64,000 bases of DNA from Treponema sp. (GTDB lineage Bacteria > Spirochaetota > Spirochaetia > Treponematales > Treponemataceae), in NCBI GenBank assembly GCA_024400915.1, contig JAKSLX010000016.1:9262-73261 (forward strand), read 5' to 3'. The stretch's first letter is position 1, and the number at the start of each line of letters is the position of its first letter. The position numbers and the translations under genes were made by a program. The notes beneath the pieces were generated by a model. The model was given only the letters and a program-made list of their open reading frames with translations, was not told where the DNA came from and ran no database searches. Below, piece by piece: positions 33,214 through 41,911 of the stretch.

Positions 33214-35193
33214 ATGGCTTTTGTAAAAAATATATTTGATAAAAACTTCATCGAGTTTGCAAGTTATGTTATCCGTTCCCGTGCCATTCCGGATTTGGAA
33301 GACGGACTTAAACCGGTACAGAGACGCATCATGCACACTCTTTTTCAGATTGATGACGGACGCATGCACAAAGTTGCTTCAGTTGTTGGTGACTGCATGA
33401 AGTTCCATCCGCACGGTGACGCTTCCATCGGCGGTGCCCTGGTTGTTCTTGCAAACAAGGGAATCTTCATTCAGCGTCAGGGAAACTTTGGAAACCTTTA
33501 TACAGGTGATGAAGCTTCTGCAACCCGTTACATCGAGTGTGGTGTTCATCCATTTGCAAAGGATTTTTTGTACAATCCTCACATTACTGAATATGTACCA
33601 AGCTATGACGGGCGCAATAAAGAACCAATCACTTTCCGTGCAAAGCTTCCTGTAGTTCTTCTGGGAGGAGCTGAAGGTATTGCCGTTGGTATGAGTACAA
33701 AGATTCTTCCTTACAACATTCGCGAAGTAATCGATGCAGAAATCAAATGCATCAGGGGAGAAAAATTCCAGATTTATCCAGACAGCTTTACTGGTGGCCT
33801 TATCGATGTTTCCAACTACAACGACGGAAACGGAAAAATCGTTACCCGTGCAAAATTCGATCTGAGTGATGAAAAGAAAATCGTAATTACAGAACTTCCG
33901 TTCGATACGACTTCAAAGGAACTTCTTGATTCAATCGATGCCGCATACAAGGCAGGTAAGATCAAGATCAATTCTGTTGAAGACTATACGACCGACCACT
34001 GTAATATTGAAATCAGGCTTCCTCGCGGTGTTTATTCAAAGGATGTTGAAAAAGCCCTTTACGCATACACTGCATGTGAAAAATCAATTTCATGCTCAAT
34101 GCTCGTAATCAAGGACAACATTCCGGTTGTGATGACAGCATCTGAAATCATCAAGTTCTATGCCCAGCGCCTTACTTCGATCATCAAGGATGAACTTGAA
34201 TATGAACGTGGCTCTCTTATGGAAGACCTCCACGCAAGAACTCTTGAACGCATCTTCATTGAAGAAAGAATTTATAAAAAAATTGAACAGATGACTACAG
34301 CAGAAGATGTTGACAAGGCAGTTAAGAAGGGCTTCGTTCCATTCAAGGCTGAACTCATCCGTGAAGTTACAGACGAAGATGTTGAAAAACTTTTGAAGAT
34401 TCCAATCCGCCGTATCTCTCTCTTTGACATCAACAAGAACCGCGATCAGGTTACTGCAATCAATGCACGCCTCAAGGAAATCGCAAAGAGACTCAAGAAC
34501 CTTAAAGCCTGTGCTGTCGAATATCTTGAAGGCATGGTTGAACAGCTGGAAAAATACACAAAGCTCGATGAAAAGAACGATACAAGATTCATTGATCCAA
34601 AGCTTTTGACACGCCAGACTACAGTTACGACTTTCAGTGCCGTTGACGTTAAGACAGTGGTTAAGCGCGACATTCCATTGCGCTATGATGACAAGGGATA
34701 TCTTGGTACTAAGGTTTCAGGTGGCCGCGAAATCATCAAGGTTACTCCGTATGACAGAATCCTTATTGTTCGCAAGACCGGTATATGGGGCGTTTGTGAT
34801 GTTTCAGACAAGCTCTTTGTTGACCAGGGCATGTTCTACTGCAACTACGCAGAAAAGGAAATCATCAACAAGGTGTTGTTTACTGTAATTTACCGTGATC
34901 CAAAATCGAACCAGTGTTACATCAAACGTTGCCGCATCGCAGGCTGGATTATGAACCGCGACTATAACTTTGCACCTGACGGTATGGAAGTTCTCCATGT
35001 TGATACAAGGGACAAGTTCAAGTTCACTCTCAACTATGTAAAGAAACCTCGCATCAAGGTTGCTTCTCAGGAATTCAAAGCTCAGGCTTATGAAGAAAAG
35101 GGGCTTAAGGCCGGTGGTGTCCGCATCGATACAAAGGAAGTAGAATCTATTACAGTTGAATCTGCAGATCCGCAGGGAAGTCTAGGCCTATGA
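33214..35193 (+). CDS. parC: DNA topoisomerase IV subunit A (ParC/GyrA family)
   Basis: 659 residues. Cuts and passes duplex DNA with ParE. The breakage-reunion domain holds GLKPVQRRIM, KFHPHGD and catalytic Tyr106 in SATRYIE. The C-terminal part (~480-659) is short, so it can hold only a reduced beta-propeller; no GyrA box (QRRGGKG-like) was seen, which supports topoisomerase IV rather than gyrase. No Shine-Dalgarno stands before the ATG. The next gene overlaps its stop by 4 bp. Confidence 0.9.
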   Translation: MAFVKNIFDKNFIEFASYVIRSRAIPDLEDGLKPVQRRIMHTLFQIDDGRMHKVASVVGDCMKFHPHGDASIGGALVVLANKGIFIQRQGNFGNLYTGDEASATRYIECGVHPFAKDFLYNPHITEYVPSYDGRNKEPITFRAKLPVVLLGGAEGIAVGMSTKILPYNIREVIDAEIKCIRGEKFQIYPDSFTGGLIDVSNYNDGNGKIVTRAKFDLSDEKKIVITELPFDTTSKELLDSIDAAYKAGKIKINSVEDYTTDHCNIEIRLPRGVYSKDVEKALYAYTACEKSISCSMLVIKDNIPVVMTASEIIKFYAQRLTSIIKDELEYERGSLMEDLHARTLERIFIEERIYKKIEQMTTAEDVDKAVKKGFVPFKAELIREVTDEDVEKLLKIPIRRISLFDINKNRDQVTAINARLKEIAKRLKNLKACAVEYLEGMVEQLEKYTKLDEKNDTRFIDPKLLTRQTTVTTFSAVDVKTVVKRDIPLRYDDKGYLGTKVSGGREIIKVTPYDRILIVRKTGIWGVCDVSDKLFVDQGMFYCNYAEKEIINKVLFTVIYRDPKSNQCYIKRCRIAGWIMNRDYNFAPDGMEVLHVDTRDKFKFTLNYVKKPRIKVASQEFKAQAYEEKGLKAGGVRIDTKEVESITVESADPQGSLGL

Positions 35194-36104
35194 GTAAATT
35201 TTTGCGACCGGAATACAACCGTATGTATGAAGTAATGAAGGTGCGCCTTGCAAAAAATTTAAGCAAGTGCGTATTCATCATTCTTCTTTTTCATCTTGCT
35301 CAATCTTTTTTGTTTAGCCTTACCATGTCTCCCATAATGGCTGGCGGAAAAAACGGTCTCAGTTTTCCGACTTTTGCATTGTCTGCTGTAAGTACGGTCT
35401 TTGTGTTTTTCTTTTCTTTCCAGTTTCTGTATGGAATACTTTCGTTTTTTACAAAAGTTATTCTTGCTCGCAAGGATGTCATGGGAGTGTTTACTTCCGG
35501 ACTCAGAGACAGAACAAGACGAGCACATTTTCTTTCAGTTGTCTTTACCATCATTCTAATTGTTTCTGCTGTCATTGCGGCTGTCGTAATCTTCTTTTTC
35601 AAGCAGGACATCACTTCCATCGTTGCCGAACTTTTTGTGGATGGGGAAACTCCAAATGAAACTGCTCAGTTTGTAAATGCAGTTGGACTTGCCATTGTAT
35701 TCTGTGCAGTGTTTTTCTTGTGTGGAATTTTAATTTCTATTCCATTTCTTTTTTCATGGAACATTCTTTATGATGACAAAAAGATTTCTGCCTCTGCTGC
35801 CATGAAGAAAAGTTTTTACCTGATGATGAGAAATTATTTTCATTTCATTGGCTTTGTAATCTATAGCTGTTTCAAGAATGTTGTTTTCATAATAATCTTT
35901 TTTGGAATCAACATGGCTCTTTCTGCAAGGAATTCAGTTATATCCAGTTTCTTCTCAATGGTCCTTGGTTTTTTTGCCTTTACGCAGGAATATACGATTG
36001 TTGCAAAAGCATATGCCAGCATTCCGATTTACTATTATTCTCTTCTGAGTGTTAACGGGATGATTGAGGCTGATAAAAAAGAAAATGAAAGTTCTGCTGA
36101 ATAA
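35190..36104 (+). CDS. Unknown multi-pass membrane protein
   Basis: 304 residues, start overlapping the parC stop (ATGA). About six hydrophobic segments (~24-44, 57-85, 113-137, 170-195, 222-245, 255-280). Not recognised as a transporter family. Overall it resembles small spirochaete membrane proteins of unknown role with a folded repeat of FxxxxxLSFF-type helices. Co-translated with parC and overlapping the YigZ gene, so expressed from the parE-parC unit. Confidence 0.75.
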   Translation: MSKFLRPEYNRMYEVMKVRLAKNLSKCVFIILLFHLAQSFLFSLTMSPIMAGGKNGLSFPTFALSAVSTVFVFFFSFQFLYGILSFFTKVILARKDVMGVFTSGLRDRTRRAHFLSVVFTIILIVSAVIAAVVIFFFKQDITSIVAELFVDGETPNETAQFVNAVGLAIVFCAVFFLCGILISIPFLFSWNILYDDKKISASAAMKKSFYLMMRNYFHFIGFVIYSCFKNVVFIIIFFGINMALSARNSVISSFFSMVLGFFAFTQEYTIVAKAYASIPIYYYSLLSVNGMIEADKKENESSAE

Positions 36105-36672
36105 TCCGGTAAACGAAATAAACATAAAGGGTTCTCGTTTCATTGCTGAAGTTTTTACTGTGACTACACAGGCAGAAGCTCGCGAAAAACTTCATGAGCA
36201 GAAAATCAGATACAGCGATGCAACCCACGTTTGCCATTGCTTTATCAGCGGACTGAAAGCTGAAGCCTGCGGAATGAGTGATGACGGTGAACCTTCTGGT
36301 ACTGCAGGACGTCCTATGCTTGATGTCCTAAAGGGCAGTGGAATTACAAACATTCTTGTTACCGTTACCCGTTATTTTGGCGGAACTCTTCTTGGAACCG
36401 GCGGTCTTGTAAAGGCTTATGGCGATAGCGTAAAGGAAGTTTTGGCACTTTGTGAAACGGAAGAATACATAGAGCGCAGTGATTTCTCCTTTGAGTGCGA
36501 CTGGGGAATCTACGAAACCATAAAAAGAAAAATCGAAGTTTTTCACATCAGCGATTTGACGGAAGAATTTGCAACGGGTGTAAAGCTCAGCGGCAAAATC
36601 TATGCATCGGAATATGAAGAACTGAAGGAAATGATAAAAAATCTTAGCAAAGGAAAAATAACATGCATTTGA
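36085..36672 (+). CDS. YigZ/IMPACT-family protein
   Basis: 195 residues from ATG 36085; an ATG seven codons earlier lies deeper in the previous gene. N-terminal IMPACT/UPF0029 domain with KGSRFIAEV, YSDATHVCHCFI, DGEPSGTAGRPML, VTRYFGGTLLGTGGLVKAY; short C-terminal DUF1949-like part. Family members are linked to ribosome-associated translation quality control. The exact biochemical role is unsettled. Overlaps both neighbours by a few bases (20 bp upstream, 10 bp downstream). Confidence 0.92.
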   Translation: MKVLLNNPVNEINIKGSRFIAEVFTVTTQAEAREKLHEQKIRYSDATHVCHCFISGLKAEACGMSDDGEPSGTAGRPMLDVLKGSGITNILVTVTRYFGGTLLGTGGLVKAYGDSVKEVLALCETEEYIERSDFSFECDWGIYETIKRKIEVFHISDLTEEFATGVKLSGKIYASEYEELKEMIKNLSKGKITCI

Positions 36673-37460
36673 TATTTATTCGTCACGGGGATCCAGATTA
36701 TAAAATCGATTCAGTAACAGAGAAAGGCAAGAAGGAGCTTGAACTTCTGGCAGACAGGCTTGCAGGATTTAAGGCAACTGAATTCTATGTTTCTCCAATG
36801 GGGCGTGCACAGAAAACAGCAGAGGCTTGCCTTTCAAAAATCAATGTAGACATGACAAAGCCACCAGTACCTGTAACAACACTTCCATGGCTTCGTGAAT
36901 TTTCCTACGACTGCATTGATCCTAAAACAAAGAAAAAGAGACTTTGCTGGGACAACATGCCCCACGATTACTACGAAGAAAAAAAATACCGTAGCGACAA
37001 AAACTGGTTCAAGACAAAACTGATGAAAAGCGGAGACATTGAAGGACATTACAGAGAAGTTTGTGACGGCATTGATGAAATCCTTGCTTCCTGGGATTAC
37101 AATAGGCTCAGTGCTGACATTCCGATTTACAACTGTTTCCCAAACCTTACGCCGGAAGAAGCAAAGGTTGATACTCATCTGAATCAGTTTCAGAAAGACC
37201 TTGATCCAAAAAAAATTGTATTTGTATGTCACCTTGGTGTGATGTTCGCAATCATCAGTCACCTGACAGGAATGAGCCCGGTACAGCTGTGGCAGGGATT
37301 CTTTGTTGCTCCATCTTCAATAACAGTTCTTGGAGCGGAGGAAAGAGTTCCCGGAGAAGTTGTATGGCGCGTTCAGAGAATGGGTGATGTGAAACATCTT
37401 GAAGCAAATGGAGAACACGCATCTGCTTCCGGTTATTTTGGAAATTACCTTGAAATATAG
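36663..37460 (+). CDS. Histidine phosphatase family protein
   Basis: 265 residues, phosphoglycerate-mutase fold. The catalytic RHG motif opens the protein (FIRHGDPDY, His8), YVSPMGRAQKTAE supplies the second Arg, and the C-terminal VCHLGVMFA the second His. It is larger than the simple ~200-residue phosphatases because of an insert (~85-150) containing DYYEEKKYRSDKNW. The substrate is unknown. Last gene of the parE-parC run. Confidence 0.9.
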   Translation: MHLIFIRHGDPDYKIDSVTEKGKKELELLADRLAGFKATEFYVSPMGRAQKTAEACLSKINVDMTKPPVPVTTLPWLREFSYDCIDPKTKKKRLCWDNMPHDYYEEKKYRSDKNWFKTKLMKSGDIEGHYREVCDGIDEILASWDYNRLSADIPIYNCFPNLTPEEAKVDTHLNQFQKDLDPKKIVFVCHLGVMFAIISHLTGMSPVQLWQGFFVAPSSITVLGAEERVPGEVVWRVQRMGDVKHLEANGEHASASGYFGNYLEI

Positions 37461-37477
37461 GATAATTTCTTTTCCTG

Positions 37478-38344
37478 TTAATAAATATCCAGCTTGTAAT
37501 TCAGCAAAGTTGTATTTTCCTGAATGTTAACAAGTGTAATGGTCAATGTACTCTGTCCTTTGGTCAGCTGAATTTTAGCAAGAAGCTGCTTGTCGTCTTC
37601 CGGATAAATGTCCTGTGTGGAATAGTGTGAATTTCCTGTAAGCCCAAGTTTTCCGCTGGTTTCCTTTATTGTGTCGTATATCACTGTCTCTGCTGTTTCA
37701 CCGTTTACTGCAACTATTGTCTTGTAAGGTACTGCTTTTGACTGCCTTGTTTTGTAAACAAAATATGTGCCGGAAGCAATTCTTTTTTCTGTATTTATGT
37801 TGCGGAAATTTCCGTTCTTATCAAGAAGGTAAACAGTTCCTGCTTCCAGATGATTTTCCTTTGCAATGCGAGGCATAAGGATTTTTGGATTTACTGCAGC
37901 AAGATTCTTTTTGTCAAATACCTTGAACTCAAGTCCGTTGCTTTCTTCCTGCCATGCGGTGTTTCCGCTTGTTGCAATTTTTCCGTAAGCCTTGATTCTT
38001 TCTGCTTCACCAAGATTTTCTTCCAGACTGTCCTGATTCAGGTTTCCGTATACTGTAGAAAGCCCGTCACTGTGTGAAATTATTGCTGCTGAGCCAAGTG
38101 CTGATTCAAACCACCCAAAGGCATCAGACTGATCGTCGATTACTGCAATTACGATTCCGTCATCAGAAGACCTTACTTCTGCATCTTCTTTGTAGATTAT
38201 TGAAGAACTTAATGTTTTGCCTCTTAACTGTCCGAATTCAGATATGATTGTTTCCGACGATGTCTCGGTAATAGGCCAGTCAAAGGCAGATATTGAAGAA
38301 AGTGCTAATGCCGCAAGTGATGCTGTAACAATATGTCTTTTCAT
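37478..38344 (-). CDS. Secreted degenerate M23-like (LytM) protein
   Basis: 288 residues with signal peptide 1-20 (ALSSISAFDW). Residues ~55-145 follow the M23 beta-sheet: SSDDGIVIAV, SAAIISHSDGLSTVYGNL and ASGNTAWQEESNGLEFKV. Canonical zinc and catalytic residues are replaced: the HxxxD ligands before DDGIV are missing, the YxHL histidine is Asn101 and the final HLHF block is GLEF. It is therefore probably non-enzymatic, like EnvC/NlpD-type activators. The C-terminal half is a beta domain. The ATG lies 2 nt after the stop of the upstream gene. Confidence 0.8.
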   Translation of the reverse strand: MKRHIVTASLAALALSSISAFDWPITETSSETIISEFGQLRGKTLSSSIIYKEDAEVRSSDDGIVIAVIDDQSDAFGWFESALGSAAIISHSDGLSTVYGNLNQDSLEENLGEAERIKAYGKIATSGNTAWQEESNGLEFKVFDKKNLAAVNPKILMPRIAKENHLEAGTVYLLDKNGNFRNINTEKRIASGTYFVYKTRQSKAVPYKTIVAVNGETAETVIYDTIKETSGKLGLTGNSHYSTQDIYPEDDKQLLAKIQLTKGQSTLTITLVNIQENTTLLNYKLDIY

Positions 38345-38346
38345 TT

Positions 38347-39411
38347 TTATTTCCTTGAGATGGATATGCGTGAAATCTTGTTGTTGCGTCCTACAAAGAG
38401 GGATTTATTTCTTGTCTGTATGAAGGAACTGTCTCCCTTGAAGTTAAAGCTTGCCATCTGATGGGTATTTTTTTCAAGGACTGTAATTGTAAATTCCGAT
38501 TTGTCACGGCTCAAAACAAATACCAGTTCGTCATCATCTGAAAATTCAATCTGAAGAATTTTTCCGCTTATAGGAATTTTCTTTGTAGCTGAAGTTGCAA
38601 GGTTTACGATTCCAAGTCCACCCTTGAAATTGTAATAGACGAAATCAGATTTTCTTGTGAATTTTACAAGGGTTTGCCTGTTGAGCTGGCTGCCAAGGTA
38701 TTCGTGGAAAATGATTCTTGAGTGTCCGGCGTTTCTTTCAGCTACTACAAATCTCTGGTTGTTCTGTCCCGAAACGCAGGCAATGATGTTGCCGTCTTCA
38801 GAGATGTCTGCACCAAGAATTACTTCTATGTCGCTTCCACCTGGATTGAATTTCTGGGATATTTTTCCTTCCCTATCAAAACTGATGATTGAACCGTCTG
38901 CGTAGCCTGCAACAGTTCCTCCCTTGCTGGAAGAAAAAGCTGTGATAGGCGAATAATTTTCATATGCCCACTGGCGCTTGCCTTCATCATCAATCTTTGA
39001 AAAAGAAGTTCCGCCTGGAAGCATTACATAGATTCTGTCTTCGTCAATAAAAGGAAATCCTGTTTCTTCAATTGTTCCTGATTTTGTTCCGTCTGAAAGG
39101 AAAAAGTCTGCCCTGGTATTGTTCTGAAGGTAAGTGCAATACCATTTGTCTGAAATTGCAGCTTTAAAAGGAAAATTCATGCAGCTGTCAATCTTTCCTT
39201 CTTCGGTAAAATAGCCCACGCTGTTGTTCAGCCTGTAAGGAATGCGTTTGTCACCGGCATTTGCTTTTTGAATGTGATGGATGTCTTCGGTCCATTCCGG
39301 TGTAAAATGAATTTCTGTGCCATTCGGGCGCATTGCGAAAATTATGTATAGTATACAGAAGATTGTGACTGAAGGAATCAGGTAGTTTCTTTTTTTCTTA
39401 TTAAAATTCAT
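38347..39411 (-). CDS. Membrane-anchored beta-propeller-like protein
   Basis: 354 residues: short basic cytoplasmic start, one membrane anchor (~11-27), then a periplasmic domain of repeated beta-strands. Words such as GGTVAGYADGSIISFDREGKI in outline, ISEDGNIIACVSG and DDELVFVLSRDKSEFTI are of WD40/PQQ type. No active-site motif. It is the first gene of a two-gene unit with the M23-like protein, and the pair may act together at the cell envelope. Confidence 0.8.
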   Translation of the reverse strand: MNFNKKKRNYLIPSVTIFCILYIIFAMRPNGTEIHFTPEWTEDIHHIQKANAGDKRIPYRLNNSVGYFTEEGKIDSCMNFPFKAAISDKWYCTYLQNNTRADFFLSDGTKSGTIEETGFPFIDEDRIYVMLPGGTSFSKIDDEGKRQWAYENYSPITAFSSSKGGTVAGYADGSIISFDREGKISQKFNPGGSDIEVILGADISEDGNIIACVSGQNNQRFVVAERNAGHSRIIFHEYLGSQLNRQTLVKFTRKSDFVYYNFKGGLGIVNLATSATKKIPISGKILQIEFSDDDELVFVLSRDKSEFTITVLEKNTHQMASFNFKGDSSFIQTRNKSLFVGRNNKISRISISRK

Positions 39412-39440
39412 GGTGTTATTTTATAGAAAAATCCTACAAA

Positions 39441-39513
39441 TTGCAATTTTATGCATCTTTTTGCTATAATATGTGAAAATTTTTTATCGCTACAAGCCAA
39501 TAGCGAAAAGGAG
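39441..39513 (+). promoter_or_regulatory. Promoter and 5'UTR of glycyl-tRNA synthetase
   Basis: TTGCAA (39441-39446), 18-bp spacer, TATAAT (39465-39470). The leader (~44 nt) has a 6-bp hairpin TCGCTA/TAGCGA (39487-39492 with 39501-39506), ending 1 nt before the Shine-Dalgarno AAGGAG (39508-39513). No T-box features are seen. Confidence 0.75.
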
Positions 39514-39520
39514 TAAAAAA

Positions 39521-40975
39521 ATGGCAGAAAAAACTGTTGATCATTCATGCACTTTGGACAAGATCATCTCATTGTGCAAGCGCCGCGGATTTGTATATCA
39601 GGCATCGGAAATTTATGGCGGTCAGGCAGGAGCTTGGGATTACGGTCCTTTAGGTGTAGAATTCAAGAGAAACATTCAGAACGAATGGTGGCATTACATG
39701 ACTCAGCTTCATGATGATGTTGTTGGACTTGATTCCGCAATTTTCCAGCACCACACAACATGGAAGGCTTCAGGCCACGCAGATCACTTCTCTGATCCAA
39801 TGATTGACTGTCTCGAATGTCAGGCTCGTCACCGCGCAGACAAAATGATCGAAGACTATGTTGCTGCAAATCCAGACAAGAATCCTGGAAAGCCGGTTGA
39901 TACAATGACACATGAAGAAATGGAAAATTTCATCAAGACAAACATCAACTGTCCTGTCTGTGGAAGCAAGGAAAAGAAATATACAGCAGTCCGTGAATTC
40001 AACCTTATGTTCAAGACATACCAGGGACCAATTGCAGATGAATCACACCTCATCTATCTTCGTCCAGAAACATGTCAGGGTATCTTCACAGACTTCAAGA
40101 GCATCGTTCAGTCTAACCGCATGAAGATTCCTTTTGGTGTTGCACAGGTTGGTAAGTCATTCCGCAACGAAATCATCTTCAAGAATTTCATTTTCCGTAC
40201 AGCTGAATTCGAACAGATGGAAATGGAATATTTCTGTAAGCCAGGTACAGAAGATGAAACTTTTGAACGCTGGAGAAAAGACCGCTGGGCATTCTACCTC
40301 AAGTACGGTATTCCAGAAAACCAGCTCAAGTGGCACCACCACGACAAGCTTGCCCACTATGCAAAGGATGCTTACGACATCACATACAACTTCCCAATCG
40401 GATTTGAAGAAATCGAAGGTATCCACTCAAGAACTGACTTTGACCTTTCACAGCATCAGGAATATTCAAAGAAGGATATGGCATACATCGACCAGGAAGA
40501 TGGAAACAAGAAGTATATTCCTTATGTAGTTGAAACTTCTGCAGGTCTCAACCGCAACTTCCTTATGTTCCTCTGTGAAGCATACGAAGAACAGAATGTA
40601 GCAGAAGCTGGACAGCCAGAAGATTACAGAACAGTTCTCCACCTCCATCCAAAGCTAGCTCCAATCACAGTTGCAGTTCTCCCATTGATGAAGAAGGACG
40701 GACTTGCTGAAAAGGCAAAGGAAATCCAGAACATTCTTAAGGAAGACTTCGTAACTGACTACGATCAGAGCGGAACAGTTGGTAAGCGCTACCGCCGCCA
40801 GGATGAAGTTGGTACACCATTCTGTGTAACAGTTGACTACGATACTCTCGACAGCGCAAGTGCAAACTTCAACACTGTTACAGTTCGCAACCGTGACACA
40901 ATGGCACAGGAACGCGTTAAGCTTGATGAACTTACTGGCTACATCTTCAACCAGATTAAGAACTACAATAAATAA
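39521..40975 (+). CDS. glyS: Glycyl-tRNA synthetase, class II alpha2 type
   Basis: 484 residues from ATG 39521, chosen by AAGGAG 7 nt upstream; the longer frame has no start signal. Charges tRNA-Gly. Class II motifs: QGAWDYGPLGVE at the N-terminus, CLECQARHRAD and CPVCGSKEKK (cysteine pairs), RPETCQGIFTDF, FRNEI, FEQMEMEYF, YVVETSAGLNR and the anticodon-binding LAPITVAVLPLMKK. Eukaryote/archaeal-like single-chain type, as in other spirochaetes. Codon use is strongly biased, as expected for a highly expressed gene. Confidence 0.96.
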   Translation: MAEKTVDHSCTLDKIISLCKRRGFVYQASEIYGGQAGAWDYGPLGVEFKRNIQNEWWHYMTQLHDDVVGLDSAIFQHHTTWKASGHADHFSDPMIDCLECQARHRADKMIEDYVAANPDKNPGKPVDTMTHEEMENFIKTNINCPVCGSKEKKYTAVREFNLMFKTYQGPIADESHLIYLRPETCQGIFTDFKSIVQSNRMKIPFGVAQVGKSFRNEIIFKNFIFRTAEFEQMEMEYFCKPGTEDETFERWRKDRWAFYLKYGIPENQLKWHHHDKLAHYAKDAYDITYNFPIGFEEIEGIHSRTDFDLSQHQEYSKKDMAYIDQEDGNKKYIPYVVETSAGLNRNFLMFLCEAYEEQNVAEAGQPEDYRTVLHLHPKLAPITVAVLPLMKKDGLAEKAKEIQNILKEDFVTDYDQSGTVGKRYRRQDEVGTPFCVTVDYDTLDSASANFNTVTVRNRDTMAQERVKLDELTGYIFNQIKNYNK

Positions 40976-41097
40976 TTTATAATTTATAATTTATAATTCA
41001 TAATTCATAATCGGATTTTTCTGGTTATGTATTATGAGTTTGTTATGGGGGATGTTTGTAATTATGAATTATTAATTCATAATTATGAATTGTATTT
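40974..41097. repeat. AT-rich 7-bp repeat and inverted repeat element
   Basis: Tandem AATTTAT/AATTCAT units (40974-41009), a ~50-bp centre with GTTATGGGGGATG, then inverted AATTATGAATT units (41062-41090). Ends at the AKR gene start, as the 33.1-kb element ends at parC. Confidence 0.7.
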
Positions 41098-41880
41098 ATG
41101 GAATTCATTTCGCTTGGAAAATCAAATCTTCTCGTAAGCAAAAACTCTTTTGGAGCAATGAGCCTTGACTGCAAGGAAATTGAAGCTTTCGGCGAGGAGG
41201 CTGATGAAAAGGCGTGTGCAATAGTTCATCATGCCTATTCAGGTGGAATGAATTTTTTTGACACTTCCCATTCAAAACTTGTCTGCGAGAAACGACTTGG
41301 TTCTGCACTTCACGGAATCAGGCACAACGTAATTCTTGCAACGAAAACTTCTGCCCAAAGCCCTGCTGAAATCAGGCGTGATTTGAATGATAGTCTTTTT
41401 GCTTTGGAAACAGATTACATTGACCTTTATCAGATTGAAGATCCCCTCGTTGTTCCTTTGAAAGATGGTAGCGATGGACTTTACAACGAATTGCTTACCC
41501 TCAAGGATAAGGGAATAATCCGTCATATTGGAATCGCTACGGAAAATTATGATCTTGCTCTTGAGGCTATTGAAAGCGGCCTGTATGAAACGGTGCAGTT
41601 TCCTTTCAGCATGATTTCTCCAGAGTCTGTGGTTGCACTTGTAAATCTCTGTGAAAAAAAAGATGTGGGATGTATTGCCATGCAGCCACTTAATGGTGGA
41701 ATCGTCAACAACATTCCTCTTGCTTTTGGTTTCTTTCAGCAGTATGAAAATGTTGTTCCTGTCTGGGGAGCACATACAGATGAAGAACTTCAGCAGATCC
41801 TTTATTTTAATAATCATCCGCCGGTGATAGATGAAGAATTTAAAAAAGAGGTGGAGAATGTCCGCCTCTTCTTCAATTAA
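41098..41880 (+). CDS. Aldo/keto-reductase-like protein lacking catalytic Tyr and His
   Basis: 260 residues, shorter than the usual ~310-330. The TIM-barrel landmarks are clear (SFGAMSLD, GGMNFFDTSHSK, ILATKT, DYIDLYQIEDP, IGIATENYD, QFPFSMI, MQPLNGGIV). The catalytic tetrad Asp-Tyr-Lys-His reads Asp55, Lys60 (for Tyr), Lys83, Glu114 (for His). Normal hydride-transfer chemistry is therefore unlikely unless another residue substitutes. No Shine-Dalgarno before the ATG. Stands alone between an AT-rich element and the HD-GYP gene. Confidence 0.82.
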   Translation: MEFISLGKSNLLVSKNSFGAMSLDCKEIEAFGEEADEKACAIVHHAYSGGMNFFDTSHSKLVCEKRLGSALHGIRHNVILATKTSAQSPAEIRRDLNDSLFALETDYIDLYQIEDPLVVPLKDGSDGLYNELLTLKDKGIIRHIGIATENYDLALEAIESGLYETVQFPFSMISPESVVALVNLCEKKDVGCIAMQPLNGGIVNNIPLAFGFFQQYENVVPVWGAHTDEELQQILYFNNHPPVIDEEFKKEVENVRLFFN

Positions 41881-41911
41881 AGTTTTTTTTACTTGAAATC
41901 ATTCATCAATT

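Noticed and set aside
39473..39520. Earlier GTG start of glycyl-tRNA synthetase
   Set aside because: Lies at the transcription start of a good promoter; ATG 39521 has AAGGAG in front.
41272..41817. 181-codon minus-strand ORF over the AKR-like gene
   Set aside because: Antisense shadow without start signals; the plus frame carries the TIM-barrel landmarks.
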